Assembly: GCA_026419115.1 (NCBI GenBank)
Contig: JAOAAA010000002.1
Location: 10,299-45,011 of the forward strand
Length of the DNA stretch: 34,713 nt
Source of the DNA: Gemmataceae bacterium
GTDB taxonomy: Bacteria > Planctomycetota > Planctomycetia > Gemmatales > Gemmataceae
Direction: 5' to 3'
In this document: positions 16,336-25,325 of the stretch, piece by piece
Numbering within the stretch: the first letter of the stretch is position 1
Layout: every line of letters begins with the position of its first letter
Program-made: the position numbers and the translations under genes
The notes under the pieces: generated by a model
The model's database searches: none
Seen by the model: the letters and a program-made list of their open reading frames with translations, nothing else
What the model was told of the DNA's origin: nothing

Positions 16336-18100
16336 AATCCTTGCGAATAATTTTGACGTTTCGGAATGCAACCGAGGCAGAATTCAACATAAATCCTAAT
16401 GAGCATTCATTGCCATAGGTATGCTCTTTTGGGAAGGGGTTATTCTTTAAGGCAAAGGTAATGTCTTCTATTTCCGATTCCGGAATATGATTTTTGATAC
16501 GAATCGGGGGGCAATCATCAATCGAAAATTGTGTGGTTTCACCATCGAGTAGGGCCATGAACTTTCTCCAAGAAGGAACGGGTTTCGCCGGCAATTTCTT
16601 CACTAAGTCAGTATGATCGTATTTAAAGACCCGATGCCTAAAATCCTCTGTGAGATGGTACACTTCCGAGCTGGCTTGGAGATGCTGGTTCTTTTCGTCA
16701 AGCATATCTCGAATACTAAAAGATCGAAATAAAAGATAAAATTCCTTTTCAGTACGATGGATGAGAGTTCCATTCACAAACGAAAATGTACTATTCGGGT
16801 TTGCTACCATTCGATATTCTCCTTGAAATTGAAATTTTCCTGACGGTAACTTCTCAGCAAACCGAATAAATGTGGCTTCAACACTTTGAATGGAATAGGC
16901 ATTGATCTGAGAGTTGGATTCACTGATCACTCGATTAGAAATTAAATACTTCGGTGGATAAATAGCTTTGCCCGATTCGTCAATTAAGGTCACTTCGCTT
17001 TCTTTTTCAAGAATTTCTAACATCGAGGGGGGGGGCGGAGGTTCCTCCACTCGGGCGGGACGCATGGTCGCGAATAATGATCCGGTGCCGAAAATGAGCA
17101 GCACCAACAGAATCACGGCCCGATGATGCCAACGATAATACCAGTTTTTCAAATCGCGATGCAATTCTTTAGCAGTTTGATAGCCCCCTTCTTTGGCACA
17201 ACAGCGAGCAATGATTTTGTCAAAGGCTTTGGGAATTTTTTTGCCCTTTTTGTTTTCGATCGAGAGAGGGGGAATGGCCTCCTCTCGGGTTTTATGCAGA
17301 TAATCGGCAGGGCTAGTACAAATTGGGGGACGTTCCCCACTAAGCATTTGATACAGTGTCAATCCGCAAGCATGCAGGTCCCAAGTGGGGTTCGCTTTGG
17401 TTTCTTCACCGGCCAATACCTCGGGCTTCATGTAGGGAATCGTTCCCGCTATGAAAGTAGACGTCTTACATTTTTGATCTTCCGTATCGTTATTCTCTAA
17501 TTCATCCAATAAACCTAAATCGCCAACGATTCCTTTGCCCTCCTGATCGATCAGCAAATTGCCGGGCTTGATATCCCGATGAACGTAGCCTCGTTCATGC
17601 AGGTAGCTGAGGCCTTTGGTGGCTTGCATCATTAAGCGAACGCTCTCACGGATCGTGAGGTTACCGGCAGAAATACGGTCCAAAAAACTTTCCTTACAAA
17701 GTGGCAGGATCAAAAAGGGTCGTCCTTGATAAATTCGATAGTCGGCAATCCGAAGTAGGTGGGGATGTTCCAAGGCTTGCATTTTCTTTGCTTCCACAAA
17801 GAAACGCTCGCAGGCCTCTTCGGAAAGGCGATCCTCTCGGAGAATTTTAATTGCCCAAATTCTTCCCAGCCGATCTTGGGCTTTGAAAACCGTTCCGCTT
17901 CCCCCACCAGAAATTTCTTCCAGAATCGTGAAATTATCGAACTCTTTACTTTGGTTAGAAGAGGAGAAAAGGGGATTTTTCGATGAATCGTCCCCTGCGG
18001 AGGGATGAGCATCGAAAGTCACGGTCTGACCATTCTCGAAATACGATCTGGGGGGCTTGGGCATCGTGTTTGTCGAGTGGGTCAAATTCTCGGATTGCAC
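16334..18100 (-). CDS. Transmembrane Ser/Thr protein kinase with extracytoplasmic domain
   Basis: Hanks-type kinase of about 588 residues. The cytoplasmic kinase domain (about 55-320) has the Gly-rich loop ISGGGSGTVF, the ATP-binding Lys in WAIKIL, HRDIKPGN, and DLG instead of DFG in the magnesium loop (GDLGLLDE), a tolerated variant. A single membrane helix follows (about 327-345, AVILLVLLIFGTGSLF), then a Pro5 stretch and an extracytoplasmic domain of about 230 residues ending SVAFRNVKIIRKD. That ending recalls concanavalin-like DUF1080 domains, but only weakly. The outer part may sense an envelope ligand. The start is uncertain: GTG 18100 has GGAGGT 3 nt upstream, TTG 18118 lies before it, and ATG 18064 has no ribosome site. 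A G9 run (17027-17035) encodes the Pro stretch. Confidence 0.85.
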   Translation of the reverse strand: MQSENLTHSTNTMPKPPRSYFENGQTVTFDAHPSAGDDSSKNPLFSSSNQSKEFDNFTILEEISGGGSGTVFKAQDRLGRIWAIKILREDRLSEEACERFFVEAKKMQALEHPHLLRIADYRIYQGRPFLILPLCKESFLDRISAGNLTIRESVRLMMQATKGLSYLHERGYVHRDIKPGNLLIDQEGKGIVGDLGLLDELENNDTEDQKCKTSTFIAGTIPYMKPEVLAGEETKANPTWDLHACGLTLYQMLSGERPPICTSPADYLHKTREEAIPPLSIENKKGKKIPKAFDKIIARCCAKEGGYQTAKELHRDLKNWYYRWHHRAVILLVLLIFGTGSLFATMRPARVEEPPPPPSMLEILEKESEVTLIDESGKAIYPPKYLISNRVISESNSQINAYSIQSVEATFIRFAEKLPSGKFQFQGEYRMVANPNSTFSFVNGTLIHRTEKEFYLLFRSFSIRDMLDEKNQHLQASSEVYHLTEDFRHRVFKYDHTDLVKKLPAKPVPSWRKFMALLDGETTQFSIDDCPPIRIKNHIPESEIEDITFALKNNPFPKEHTYGNECSLGFMLNSASVAFRNVKIIRKD

Positions 18101-18427
18101 GGGACCTCCACAAATCAAATGTCTACATTGGGGACTTTATTATTTCTAGGAAATACGTCGATGAGATAACAAATCAAATTGTAATTAGATTTGTTTGAAT
18201 TATAAAGATTGCCTTTTGGTCATTCAAGAATTTTTTTGATCTTGACTGAATTATTCGATAAATATCGAAAATGATAGCATATAGATTGCTGCTTTTCCTT
18301 GCTCAAAATCCCTGCTCTGTCACAACTCACGACTTTGAAAATCAACCATGATTCAAATAAGAGGGGCGTTCGTTAGGTGTTCGAGAAATAGAGTTGGGAA
18401 AAGGGGGGGGGCAAAACGAATTGGGAA
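18101..18427. other. Intergenic region upstream of the membrane kinase
   Basis: About 327 bp between the kinase start and the end of the DUF1501 gene. It is AT-rich with no convincing gene or RNA. It holds the kinase promoter region and, near its left-gene end, an intergenic G9 run (18403-18411). Confidence 0.5.
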
Positions 18428-19723
18428 TTAAGCGATAATTTCTTTCACCGGTTTGCCGGCCTTATCAACGATGCGGATAGGCCGTTTGGTGCCGGTTTCG
18501 TTTTCCTTGGTGTAGTCGATCCCCATTAGAGTGCAAACGGTCGCCAAAAAGTCCTGAGCGTTGGTTTTGCCTTCTTCCACAACGGCTCCTTCTTTATCGG
18601 TGCGGCCATGAACGTAACCTCCTTTCACCCCGCCGCCCATCATGCACAGGCTCCACGCACGGGGATAGTGATCTCGGCCGGGGTTGGCCCCACGATTATT
18701 GATGTTCGGGGTTCGACCGAATTCCCCCATCGTAATCACCAAAGTGCTTTCGAGTAGGCCCCGATCCTTCAGGTCATTGATTAAGGCCGAGACCGCTTTA
18801 TCAAGGGTGGCCGAAAGGTTTTTCACACGGGTAAAGTTATCTTGGTGGGTATCCCATCCCCCAAGGGTCACTTCCACGAAGGGAATTCCGGTTTCGACAA
18901 GGCGGCGAGCCATCAAAACCCCTTCCGCAAATTTGCTGGTTCCGTAGGCTTGCTTTGTTTTGGCACTTTCTTGGCTGAGGTCAAAGGCTTTGGATTCTTT
19001 GGACTTCATTAGAGTGACTGCACGAGCGTAGGTCGTTTTGTGATCGTTGATATTGTCGGCTTGGTAATCGTGATAGAACGAAGCCTCGAGTTCTTGCAAC
19101 AGGTTCACTCGTTTCTCGAATTGGCCTTCGCCTACGGTGGCCGACAAACCTTCCACACCGCGAGCGGGATCGGTCACAATCAGGGGTTGATATTTGGGTC
19201 CCAAAAAGCCGGCCCCAAAACTGCGATTGCCAATGCTCACGAAATTGGGGAGCGGGAACTCGGTTTTCCCAACTTCTTTGGCAACGATGGAACCGATGCT
19301 CGGATACACGACCCCGCCTTGACCTTCCCGATAACCGGTGTGCATGTTGTATTTGGCGCGGGGGTGTGCCCCTTCGGCAGTGCTCATCCCACGAATCAGC
19401 GCCCCGTACTTCATCAACGAAGCGTAACCCGGTAGGTGTTCACTAATTTCAATCCCCGGCGCTGTGGTTTTAATGGGTTTGAATTCTCCGGCCCCTTTGG
19501 ATTCGGGCTTCAGGTCCCACATATCCTTATGGCTGGCCCCGCCATCCAACCAAATGAGGATGCAGGCCTTGGCCTTGGCTTTGGGATTCGCGGGGGTAGT
19601 GCTTCCAGCGGCGTGGGCTAAGGTTCCCAACCAACCAGATGCAGAAACACCAAAAACACCCGCAGAGGTCAGCCGGAGAAATTCGCGGCGTGATTTTTCA
19701 GAAAGACTGTTGAATGGGAACAT
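18428..19723 (-). CDS. Tat-exported DUF1501 protein
   Basis: A 431-residue member of DUF1501, a sulfatase/alkaline-phosphatase-like fold family very abundant in planctomycetes. The N-terminus carries a twin-arginine signal (SRREFLRLTSAGVFGVSASG), so it is exported folded. Family segments are visible: ILIWLDGGASHKDMWDLKP, MHTGYREGQG, TLGGWDTHQDNF, VITMGEFGRTPNINNRGANPGRDHYP and MMGGGVKGGYVHG. Its substrate is not known. It follows the DUF1549/DUF1553 gene by 109 bp on the same strand, the usual pairing in planctomycetes, and the two probably form an operon and act together. Confidence 0.92.
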   Translation of the reverse strand: MFPFNSLSEKSRREFLRLTSAGVFGVSASGWLGTLAHAAGSTTPANPKAKAKACILIWLDGGASHKDMWDLKPESKGAGEFKPIKTTAPGIEISEHLPGYASLMKYGALIRGMSTAEGAHPRAKYNMHTGYREGQGGVVYPSIGSIVAKEVGKTEFPLPNFVSIGNRSFGAGFLGPKYQPLIVTDPARGVEGLSATVGEGQFEKRVNLLQELEASFYHDYQADNINDHKTTYARAVTLMKSKESKAFDLSQESAKTKQAYGTSKFAEGVLMARRLVETGIPFVEVTLGGWDTHQDNFTRVKNLSATLDKAVSALINDLKDRGLLESTLVITMGEFGRTPNINNRGANPGRDHYPRAWSLCMMGGGVKGGYVHGRTDKEGAVVEEGKTNAQDFLATVCTLMGIDYTKENETGTKRPIRIVDKAGKPVKEIIA

Positions 19724-19832
19724 AGTACATTCTCGGTTTGGTTTGAATTTTTATTTTCGGTTAAGGTTTGTTTCTATTTCGTTATTTCAGCTTTTTTTCG
19801 GGCGATTCTGATTCGTTTGTTCTTGTTTAGCC

Positions 19833-21518
19833 TTAGCGGTTGAGCGTGAATTCTGCTGTATTCAGCAGGGTCCAAAGGATATCGGCATAAGCACTGCGGG
19901 TATCGTTGGCCTTGCTGAGGAAGGTCGTCACTTTCTTCATTTCTTCGTCGGACGGGTGACGATTCAGGGTCGCCAAGTAGAGTGCATCGACGACTTCACT
20001 GGGAGAAGTTTTTTTGCCGACAATTCTTTGGCTGGCGGTAACCATTCTTTGTTGGGACAGCATCGGCCCATTCATGAGCCGCAATGCTTGAGGGATGCCC
20101 GCTTCGTAATCGGTCGGCAGGGCATTATCCGTACCAAGGAAGAATTGAGCAAAGCGATCGCGATTGCTATTGGGTAAGCCACGCACGAGGCCTTTGGCCA
20201 TGGGGCGATCGTTGTCGCCTCCGGTGATCGAAACAAGACTATCGTACAATTGTTCACCCGTGAGAACCTTGATGTTCTGGTGGCTATACAATTCGTTATC
20301 GTCTTTGTTCGACTCGTTGGGTTTGCTGGTTCGTTGGTAGGCCTCGCTATTGGTTAAGCAACGGACCATGTGCTTGACATCGAAGCCACTTTTCACAAAT
20401 TCTTTCGTCAGGGCTGCCAACAATTCTGGATGCGAAGGGGAATTTTCATCGCTCATATCGTCAACAGGGTTGACCAAGCCTCGACCGAAGTATTGCCACC
20501 AAAGCCGATTGACCATCGCTTTCGCCAAGAAGGGGTTATCGGGTCGGGTCATCCAAGTCGCGAGAACAGGGCGATAAGGTTCTGTGGGGGGTAATTTCAC
20601 GGTCTCGGCACCGAGCAATTTGGCGGGGACATTCTTAGCCGATTCGGGTAAGGGATTATTTCGAGAACGGCCGGGTCTGTTCAATTCGCTCACCCCAGGC
20701 GTGATATTAGCAGCTTGGTTGGCATTCCGAGCGGCTTGAATATCGACCTTGTAAAAGAATTGGGCTAGCCCCCAGTATTCGGTTTGCTTCCAGTGGGTGA
20801 AGGGGTGATTATGGCATTGGGCACATTGAATTTGCACTCCCAAGAAAAGTTTGCCGACGCTATCGGTGAGTTTATCGACCCCCTTGTTGGCCATGATGTA
20901 GGTAACTTCGGGTACCTTTTCTGCTTCGCCGGTCGCGGTGATGAGTTCCCACGTCATCACATCCCAATGTTTCCCTTCGTTGAAACTTTTAGCCATCCAC
21001 TCGCGGATGGGAGCTTTGGGCGTCAATCGATTATCCGAATCTTGGGGATACATCAGGTTCGCCCAAATATCCCCGAGACGATTCCCAAAACCTTTGGAAT
21101 CGATCAATTCATCAATCAATTTGGCTCGTTTGTTCGGGTCTTTCGATTCGAGGAATTCTCGGGTTTTGCTGGCCGAGGGAATCACACCCGTGATGTCAAG
21201 ATAAGCTCGGCGGAGAAATTCGGCATCGTCTGCCTGAGGAGAGGGAATCAATTTCGCTTCTTTGAGCTTCTTATTGATTTCCTGATCGATCAATTTGGAA
21301 ACTTCCAGCACTGGCGAAGGATTCGAGGGATTTTCTGGTTTTTGGGGTTTCAATTCAATCGCTTTAGGGTCCACGACGGGGGTATTTTTATCCAGCGCCT
21401 TTTTGTTCTTTTTCTGAACGGCTTGGGCCTTGTCTGCGGCAATGGTTGGCGATTGCCAAACTAAGAGTCCGAGACTGGTCGTAAGTACTGCTGCTGCAAG
21501 AATTTTATAAAAATTCAT
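19833..21518 (-). CDS. Secreted DUF1549/DUF1553 protein with a CxxCH motif
   Basis: A 561-residue secreted protein (signal peptide MNFYKILAAAVLTTSLGLLVWQ). DUF1549 occupies about 73-280, with FLRRAYLDITGVIP and VQIQCAQCHNHPF; the CAQCH at 232-236 fits a c-type heme attachment site, as is standard in this family. DUF1553 fills about 300-561, with RPVLATWMTRPDNPFLAKAMVNRLW and the C-terminal NRHPSDEEMK...LNTAEFTLNR. The family is characteristic of planctomycetes and is usually encoded beside DUF1501. Polysaccharide-related or extracellular redox roles have been proposed, but none is established. AGAGGG lies about 7 nt before ATG 21518. It has no N-terminal cytochrome (PSD) module, so it is a short member. 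Confidence 0.92.
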   Translation of the reverse strand: MNFYKILAAAVLTTSLGLLVWQSPTIAADKAQAVQKKNKKALDKNTPVVDPKAIELKPQKPENPSNPSPVLEVSKLIDQEINKKLKEAKLIPSPQADDAEFLRRAYLDITGVIPSASKTREFLESKDPNKRAKLIDELIDSKGFGNRLGDIWANLMYPQDSDNRLTPKAPIREWMAKSFNEGKHWDVMTWELITATGEAEKVPEVTYIMANKGVDKLTDSVGKLFLGVQIQCAQCHNHPFTHWKQTEYWGLAQFFYKVDIQAARNANQAANITPGVSELNRPGRSRNNPLPESAKNVPAKLLGAETVKLPPTEPYRPVLATWMTRPDNPFLAKAMVNRLWWQYFGRGLVNPVDDMSDENSPSHPELLAALTKEFVKSGFDVKHMVRCLTNSEAYQRTSKPNESNKDDNELYSHQNIKVLTGEQLYDSLVSITGGDNDRPMAKGLVRGLPNSNRDRFAQFFLGTDNALPTDYEAGIPQALRLMNGPMLSQQRMVTASQRIVGKKTSPSEVVDALYLATLNRHPSDEEMKKVTTFLSKANDTRSAYADILWTLLNTAEFTLNR

Positions 21519-21686
21519 CGTCGAACCCTCTGCTCCAAAACGTAACTGATTCTCATCATCCTAATCAGGTAAACACCGATACCCTGAAAAAGTTTCTGAC
21601 TTTCCCCAGAATTTTCCGATGGAGGTCTTTGGGTATCTCCTTGGCCCCAGCCCTAGTACTAGCCCTAGGTGGTTAGCGTCACACTC

Positions 21687-22364
21687 TCAACAGGATTCAA
21701 CACGCCAATCAATCTCCGGTAGGCCTAAACGAACCAATGCTTGATTGATTTTGGAAAAGGGGCGGCTGCCGAAAAATCCGTTTCGAGCTGAGAGCGGCGA
21801 GGGATGGGCCGATTCGATCACGACATGACGCGAGAGATCGAGCAGGGATTTTTTCTTACGGGCATCATTCCCCCAAAGAAGAAACACACAGGGCTTTTCG
21901 CGTGCCACCAGAGCTTGAATCACAGCATCGGTAAAGGTTTCCCAACCGCGTCCTCGGTGCGAGTTAGGTTGCCCTTCCTGCACAGTCAAAACCGTGTTGA
22001 GCATTAAAACCCCCTGTTGGGCCCAACGAATTAGGTAGCCCGTTTTCGCAGGGGGAATTCCTAAATCGCTGTGTAATTCTTTGTAAATGTTCTTCAAAGA
22101 CGCCGGAAGATTTACCTCTGGCTTGACGGAAAAACTCAGGCCGTGAGCATGCCCAAGTGTGGGGTACGGGTCTTGCCCTAACAGGAGAACACGCACCTGA
22201 GAAAAAGGGGTCAGTTGAAAGGCCGTAAAGACTTCCTCGGGGGGGGGGAGGATCGTTTTGGTTTGACGTTCCGACTCTAAAAATTTCTGTAAATCGAACC
22301 AGTAGGGTTTTTGAAATTCGCTGGCCAAAATCTGGTCCCATTCAGCTTGTTGAGTGACCTGCAT
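21687..22364 (-). CDS. ung: Uracil-DNA glycosylase, family 1
   Basis: Removes uracil from DNA at the first step of base-excision repair. The 225-residue protein has the water-activating motif LLLGQDPYPTLGHAHGLSFSV (Asp65), VLMLNTVLTV, the VFLLWGNDA segment, and the C-terminal HPSPLSARNGFFG loop with the catalytic His. The canonical motif is GQDPYHG, so His is replaced by Pro at residue 68; the later HFS is PFS. These are unusual substitutions. CGGAG 8 nt before ATG 22364 supports this start over a TTG at 22394. A G10 tract at 22239-22248 encodes Pro-Pro-Pro near residue 40. It is upstream of, and co-oriented with, the DUF1549 gene, but a 168-bp gap suggests separate promoters. Confidence 0.94.
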   Translation of the reverse strand: MQVTQQAEWDQILASEFQKPYWFDLQKFLESERQTKTILPPPEEVFTAFQLTPFSQVRVLLLGQDPYPTLGHAHGLSFSVKPEVNLPASLKNIYKELHSDLGIPPAKTGYLIRWAQQGVLMLNTVLTVQEGQPNSHRGRGWETFTDAVIQALVAREKPCVFLLWGNDARKKKSLLDLSRHVVIESAHPSPLSARNGFFGSRPFSKINQALVRLGLPEIDWRVESC

Positions 22365-22601
22365 CACACACGCTCCGGAATTTTTGTTGAACAATGTAGT
22401 TTACCCGATCAAGTTTTTTCGACAGTGTTGGTTGTTCATCAAAAGGGTTAGCAATGATTGGGCAGTAAAAGTGTCACCATCACTTAGGTTACAAGAAATC
22501 AAATTCTCAGTCGAAATGAGAAGGGGGAAATTTTTCGACCAATGCAAAGGGGCACTTACTTTTCCTAATTGGGTCGAAAGTGAAGGTGAACTTGTCTCAA
22601 T

Positions 22602-23159
22602 TTACTGATCTGTTTCAGGACCGCAGTTTGGTCGGACAATAGGACGTCGATAATCAAGGTGAACTTCTTTGAGCTTAGCGGGGTCTTTTTCATCAAAGAC
22701 CAATTTGACATTTCGGCCGACCACAAAACGATCATCCTTAAAGCCATCACCGGCTCCCCCTTGGGGGCCAAAGAATTTGACATCGTCGCCGATTTTCAAC
22801 GTCATGGGTTTGCCATTCATTTTGAAATCAACGGTTTTTTTGTCGAGATCGACCTTGAGAATCGTTGCCAAGGTTCCCTTGATCTTGGGCCAGCTATCGT
22901 TAATTTTCTCGGCAGGGTCTTTTTTCTCCTCGGGTTTTTCTTTCGGTGGGTCTTTCTTATCCTTGGGGGTTACTTTGGGAGTTTCTTTGGCAGGTTCCTT
23001 CTTATCTTTGGGGGTTACTTTGGGAGCTTCTTTGGGCGGGTCTTTCTTGTCTTTTTGAGCTATGCGGATCGAAGTCGCATCGTTCCGAGCCGTGGCGGGA
23101 TCGGAGAGAATCGTAATCCCCAGAGTGATTCCCAAAAGAACTGCAATACGTGTCAGCAT
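22602..23159 (-). CDS. Secreted Lys/Pro-rich repeat protein, unknown function
   Basis: A 185-residue protein I do not recognise. A signal peptide (about 1-24, ending ATARND) is followed by a low-complexity region (about 35-85) of Lys-Asp-Pro-Pro-Lys-Glu type units, with PKVTPKDKK occurring twice. The last 95 residues look like a small beta-rich domain (KGTLATILKVDLDKKTVDFKMNGKPMTLKIGDDVKFFGP). That domain resembles the domain of the small protein at 28399-28746, which also alternates KGT..V..DGKL..KVD patterns. AGGAG about 6 nt before ATG 23159 supports the start. An imperfect palindrome (23205-23226) lies upstream. An exported, cell-surface-associated protein is likely. Confidence 0.7.
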   Translation of the reverse strand: MLTRIAVLLGITLGITILSDPATARNDATSIRIAQKDKKDPPKEAPKVTPKDKKEPAKETPKVTPKDKKDPPKEKPEEKKDPAEKINDSWPKIKGTLATILKVDLDKKTVDFKMNGKPMTLKIGDDVKFFGPQGGAGDGFKDDRFVVGRNVKLVFDEKDPAKLKEVHLDYRRPIVRPNCGPETDQ

Positions 23160-23204
23160 AATCGCTCCTAAAAAGAGGGTAAGGAAAAGGTCAAATACCC
23201 TTGG

Positions 23205-23226
23205 TATTTGTACATCTTTACGAATA
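23205..23226. promoter_or_regulatory. Operator-like imperfect palindrome
   Basis: TATTTGTA (23205-23212), 6 nt, TACGAATA (23219-23226); the arms are complementary at 7 of 8 positions. It lies 46 nt upstream of the Lys/Pro-rich protein's start codon, where a regulator could act. No regulator is identified. Confidence 0.3.
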
Positions 23227-23424
23227 TCACCTTATTCAATGACGTCATGCTGTCCAGTGAGATCATCAAATCTTCCGGCAGGACGACTCAAAATGACTCA
23301 AGAACCGATTCTCGACTTGGGGAATTTTGAGGTAGGGCTGGGCGATTCAAGTTTTAAGGGAAGTGGGAAACAAAAGCAACAACGCTGTTTATCTCGCTCA
23401 GTTCATTATTCTTTTATTGAGATT

Positions 23425-23458
23425 ACCTGAGAGAAGGAGAACTTAGTTCTTCTCAGGT
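23425..23458 (-). terminator. Hairpin at the 3' end of the coiled-coil membrane protein gene
   Basis: Outer arms ACCTGAGA (23425-23432) and TCTCAGGT (23451-23458) pair perfectly, and an inner GAAC/GTTC pair surrounds the stop codon (23443-23445), which sits in the apical loop. No U tract follows on the minus strand. It may be a terminator or a stabilising 3' structure. Confidence 0.4.
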
Positions 23459-25065
23459 TCTTTCGGCATCGGAGCGGGGGCATCCCCTCCGGCATACAGG
23501 GGAGAATCGTACCGAGGAATATCGGGGTTTGCAGGAGGCTTGACCCCAATGAGCGCCATATAACGCCAAGCAGGAATTATCTGAACACCAAACTCTTTGG
23601 CACGGCTTTCAAGTTCGCTCATTTTGGAAGCAATGGCAATAATTTGCTGCCGGCGGGGGTCTTCCGGAGGAAGGCTCAAGGGGATTGTCGGACGTTCCCC
23701 TATGATCAAATACTTCGTTCCTAACGAGAGACCTTTGCCCCGAATAGTTTTCTCTTTGAGGTCCAAGAAGGCATCGATGGTGACGTTATTCTTTTCAAGG
23801 AGTTTCACAAATTCGACGCTATCATCAAGACCATCACCGTTAATGTCGATGATCCCCGCGATGGCGACCCGATCTTTTTGGTTCGGGGTCCAAGCCACGT
23901 TAAAGACCTGATCCTTGGCAGCAATCGGGTTCCGAGTTGGCGAGGCTTCAAACAGAATTTTGCACCGAGAAACGTAAGGTTCGGTGATCTCGACCACCTC
24001 GACATATCCTTTGACAAGGGGATTATTTTCAAAGGGGACACGACGGACACTGGTGGATTTTTCTTGGAGGACCTTTTCGCGTTCCAGCACATCGGCAAGA
24101 GAGGCATCTTGAGCCACAACGAAGAAACGTTGTTGTGGGCGAAGCCCCACGGCTCGGCCGATATTGATGGTCACAAAGTTGCCCTCTTTGCTGACGATCT
24201 CGGCTTTGCGTTCTTCTGCACGGAGTGGATCAAAGCGATCGATCGCACCGGTGGTGGCTTCCACAATCGCACGGAGTTCATCGCGTTGGCGGCGAATATC
24301 GTTGAGCGTTTTGGTGGTTTTATCGAGATCAGCCAAGACCGCATCTTTATCCGCACCTAGTTCGGCCAATTTCTTCTGGAAGCCCACCGAGGAAGTATTG
24401 GAAAGCGCCAATAGCTCGTTGTATTTGGCGTTCATGTTGTCGGTGGTGGTTTTAAGTTGCGCTTTCAGATCATCGATCGACTTGGCAAAATTAGCTTCGG
24501 CGTCGGCCAAGGTTTTTTGAACCTGTGCGGCCTTATCCTGAGAGGTCTTGGCCAAATTCAGAGCATTGAGCTTGGCTTGTTTATCCCGTTGGGCTTGACG
24601 GTACCAAGCCATGGCAATGTCCATGATGGTGCTTTCTGGTTTGAAACTTCTGTTCTTATCGATCTTGGTGGGGTCGCCGTCTGCAGCATCAAAGGCAGGC
24701 CAAGAGATTCGATTTTCGCCTAGGACGGTTTTGATCGTGTTGTATTCGTCCATCATCGCTTTCGCACTTTCTGGGTCCGACACGCGACCTTTCAGGTTAT
24801 CATCAATGTCCTTCGAGTTCACGGCCAAGGCCCCGACAATCGCTCGTTGCATGGTCAAGCGTGCCAAGGTGGTCTCTAATTCTTTGCGATCCTTTTTGGC
24901 CTCGTCCATTTTCTTGGCGGCTTCGGCCTTGATCGATTCTTGTTCGTCATACAGGCTATAGGTGGTGAACCCTAAACCAATCGTGGTCAGAATAAAGAAG
25001 ATGAGCACCAGAATTCCAAAAACGCTGGCTCCCCCTTCCTTCTTGGCTTTCTTACTCTTGGCCAT
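23443..25065 (-). CDS. Membrane-anchored coiled-coil protein, unknown function
   Basis: A protein of about 540 residues with no family I can name. It has a basic N-terminus (MAKSKKAKKEGG), one membrane helix (about 14-37), and long Ala/Lys/Glu/Gln-rich coiled coils (about 40-75 and 170-265). A compact C-terminal part (about 290-520) includes a beta-rich segment (VTINIGRAVGLRPQQRFFVV) and an INGDGLDD loop that resembles a calcium-binding DxNxDG loop. It ends in a Pro/Ala-rich tail. AAGGAGA about 8 nt before ATG 25065 supports this start; codons further upstream in frame lack one. The layout suggests an envelope-spanning structural or tethering protein. It is transcribed alone. Confidence 0.75.
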   Translation of the reverse strand: MAKSKKAKKEGGASVFGILVLIFFILTTIGLGFTTYSLYDEQESIKAEAAKKMDEAKKDRKELETTLARLTMQRAIVGALAVNSKDIDDNLKGRVSDPESAKAMMDEYNTIKTVLGENRISWPAFDAADGDPTKIDKNRSFKPESTIMDIAMAWYRQAQRDKQAKLNALNLAKTSQDKAAQVQKTLADAEANFAKSIDDLKAQLKTTTDNMNAKYNELLALSNTSSVGFQKKLAELGADKDAVLADLDKTTKTLNDIRRQRDELRAIVEATTGAIDRFDPLRAEERKAEIVSKEGNFVTINIGRAVGLRPQQRFFVVAQDASLADVLEREKVLQEKSTSVRRVPFENNPLVKGYVEVVEITEPYVSRCKILFEASPTRNPIAAKDQVFNVAWTPNQKDRVAIAGIIDINGDGLDDSVEFVKLLEKNNVTIDAFLDLKEKTIRGKGLSLGTKYLIIGERPTIPLSLPPEDPRRQQIIAIASKMSELESRAKEFGVQIIPAWRYMALIGVKPPANPDIPRYDSPLYAGGDAPAPMPKEPEKN

Positions 25066-25325
25066 ACAAAATTTCTCCTTGGTGGTGTGATCCTCAGGAC
25101 CCCACCTCAAAACAATCCCCTATAGTAGACTGTAACCTGTTCAGAAGATGAGTCAACAGCAAAGGCAGGGCAGATTTGGCGATTTTGATGATTTGGGCAG
25201 TTTGTAGGGATTTTGCAAGTCTGGGGTAGACAGTTCTAGCTCAATGGGTGTAAAATAATCGTCCTAATCGCAGGAGAGGATTCCGCGATCTCTAATCATC
25301 CCTGTCCGCAAGGAAGCTGAACAGA

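Noticed and set aside
20784-21464. 226-residue open frame on the plus strand
   Set aside because: It is antisense to the DUF1549/DUF1553 gene and its Phe/Gly/Arg-rich composition is typical of a shadow frame.
21649-21668. CTAGTACTAG palindrome with flanking AGCCCTAG direct repeats after ung
   Set aside because: Too short and without a U tract to be a terminator; no sign of a mobile-element end or att site.
22659-23171. 170-residue Phe/Gly-rich open frame on the plus strand
   Set aside because: It is the antisense reading of the Lys/Pro repeats of the secreted protein; there is no ribosome site.
23294-23430. Possible 45-residue small gene starting MTQEPILDLGNFEV
   Set aside because: Not a shadow of another gene, but there is no ribosome site, and the C-terminal half lacks any recognisable pattern; support is too weak to call it.
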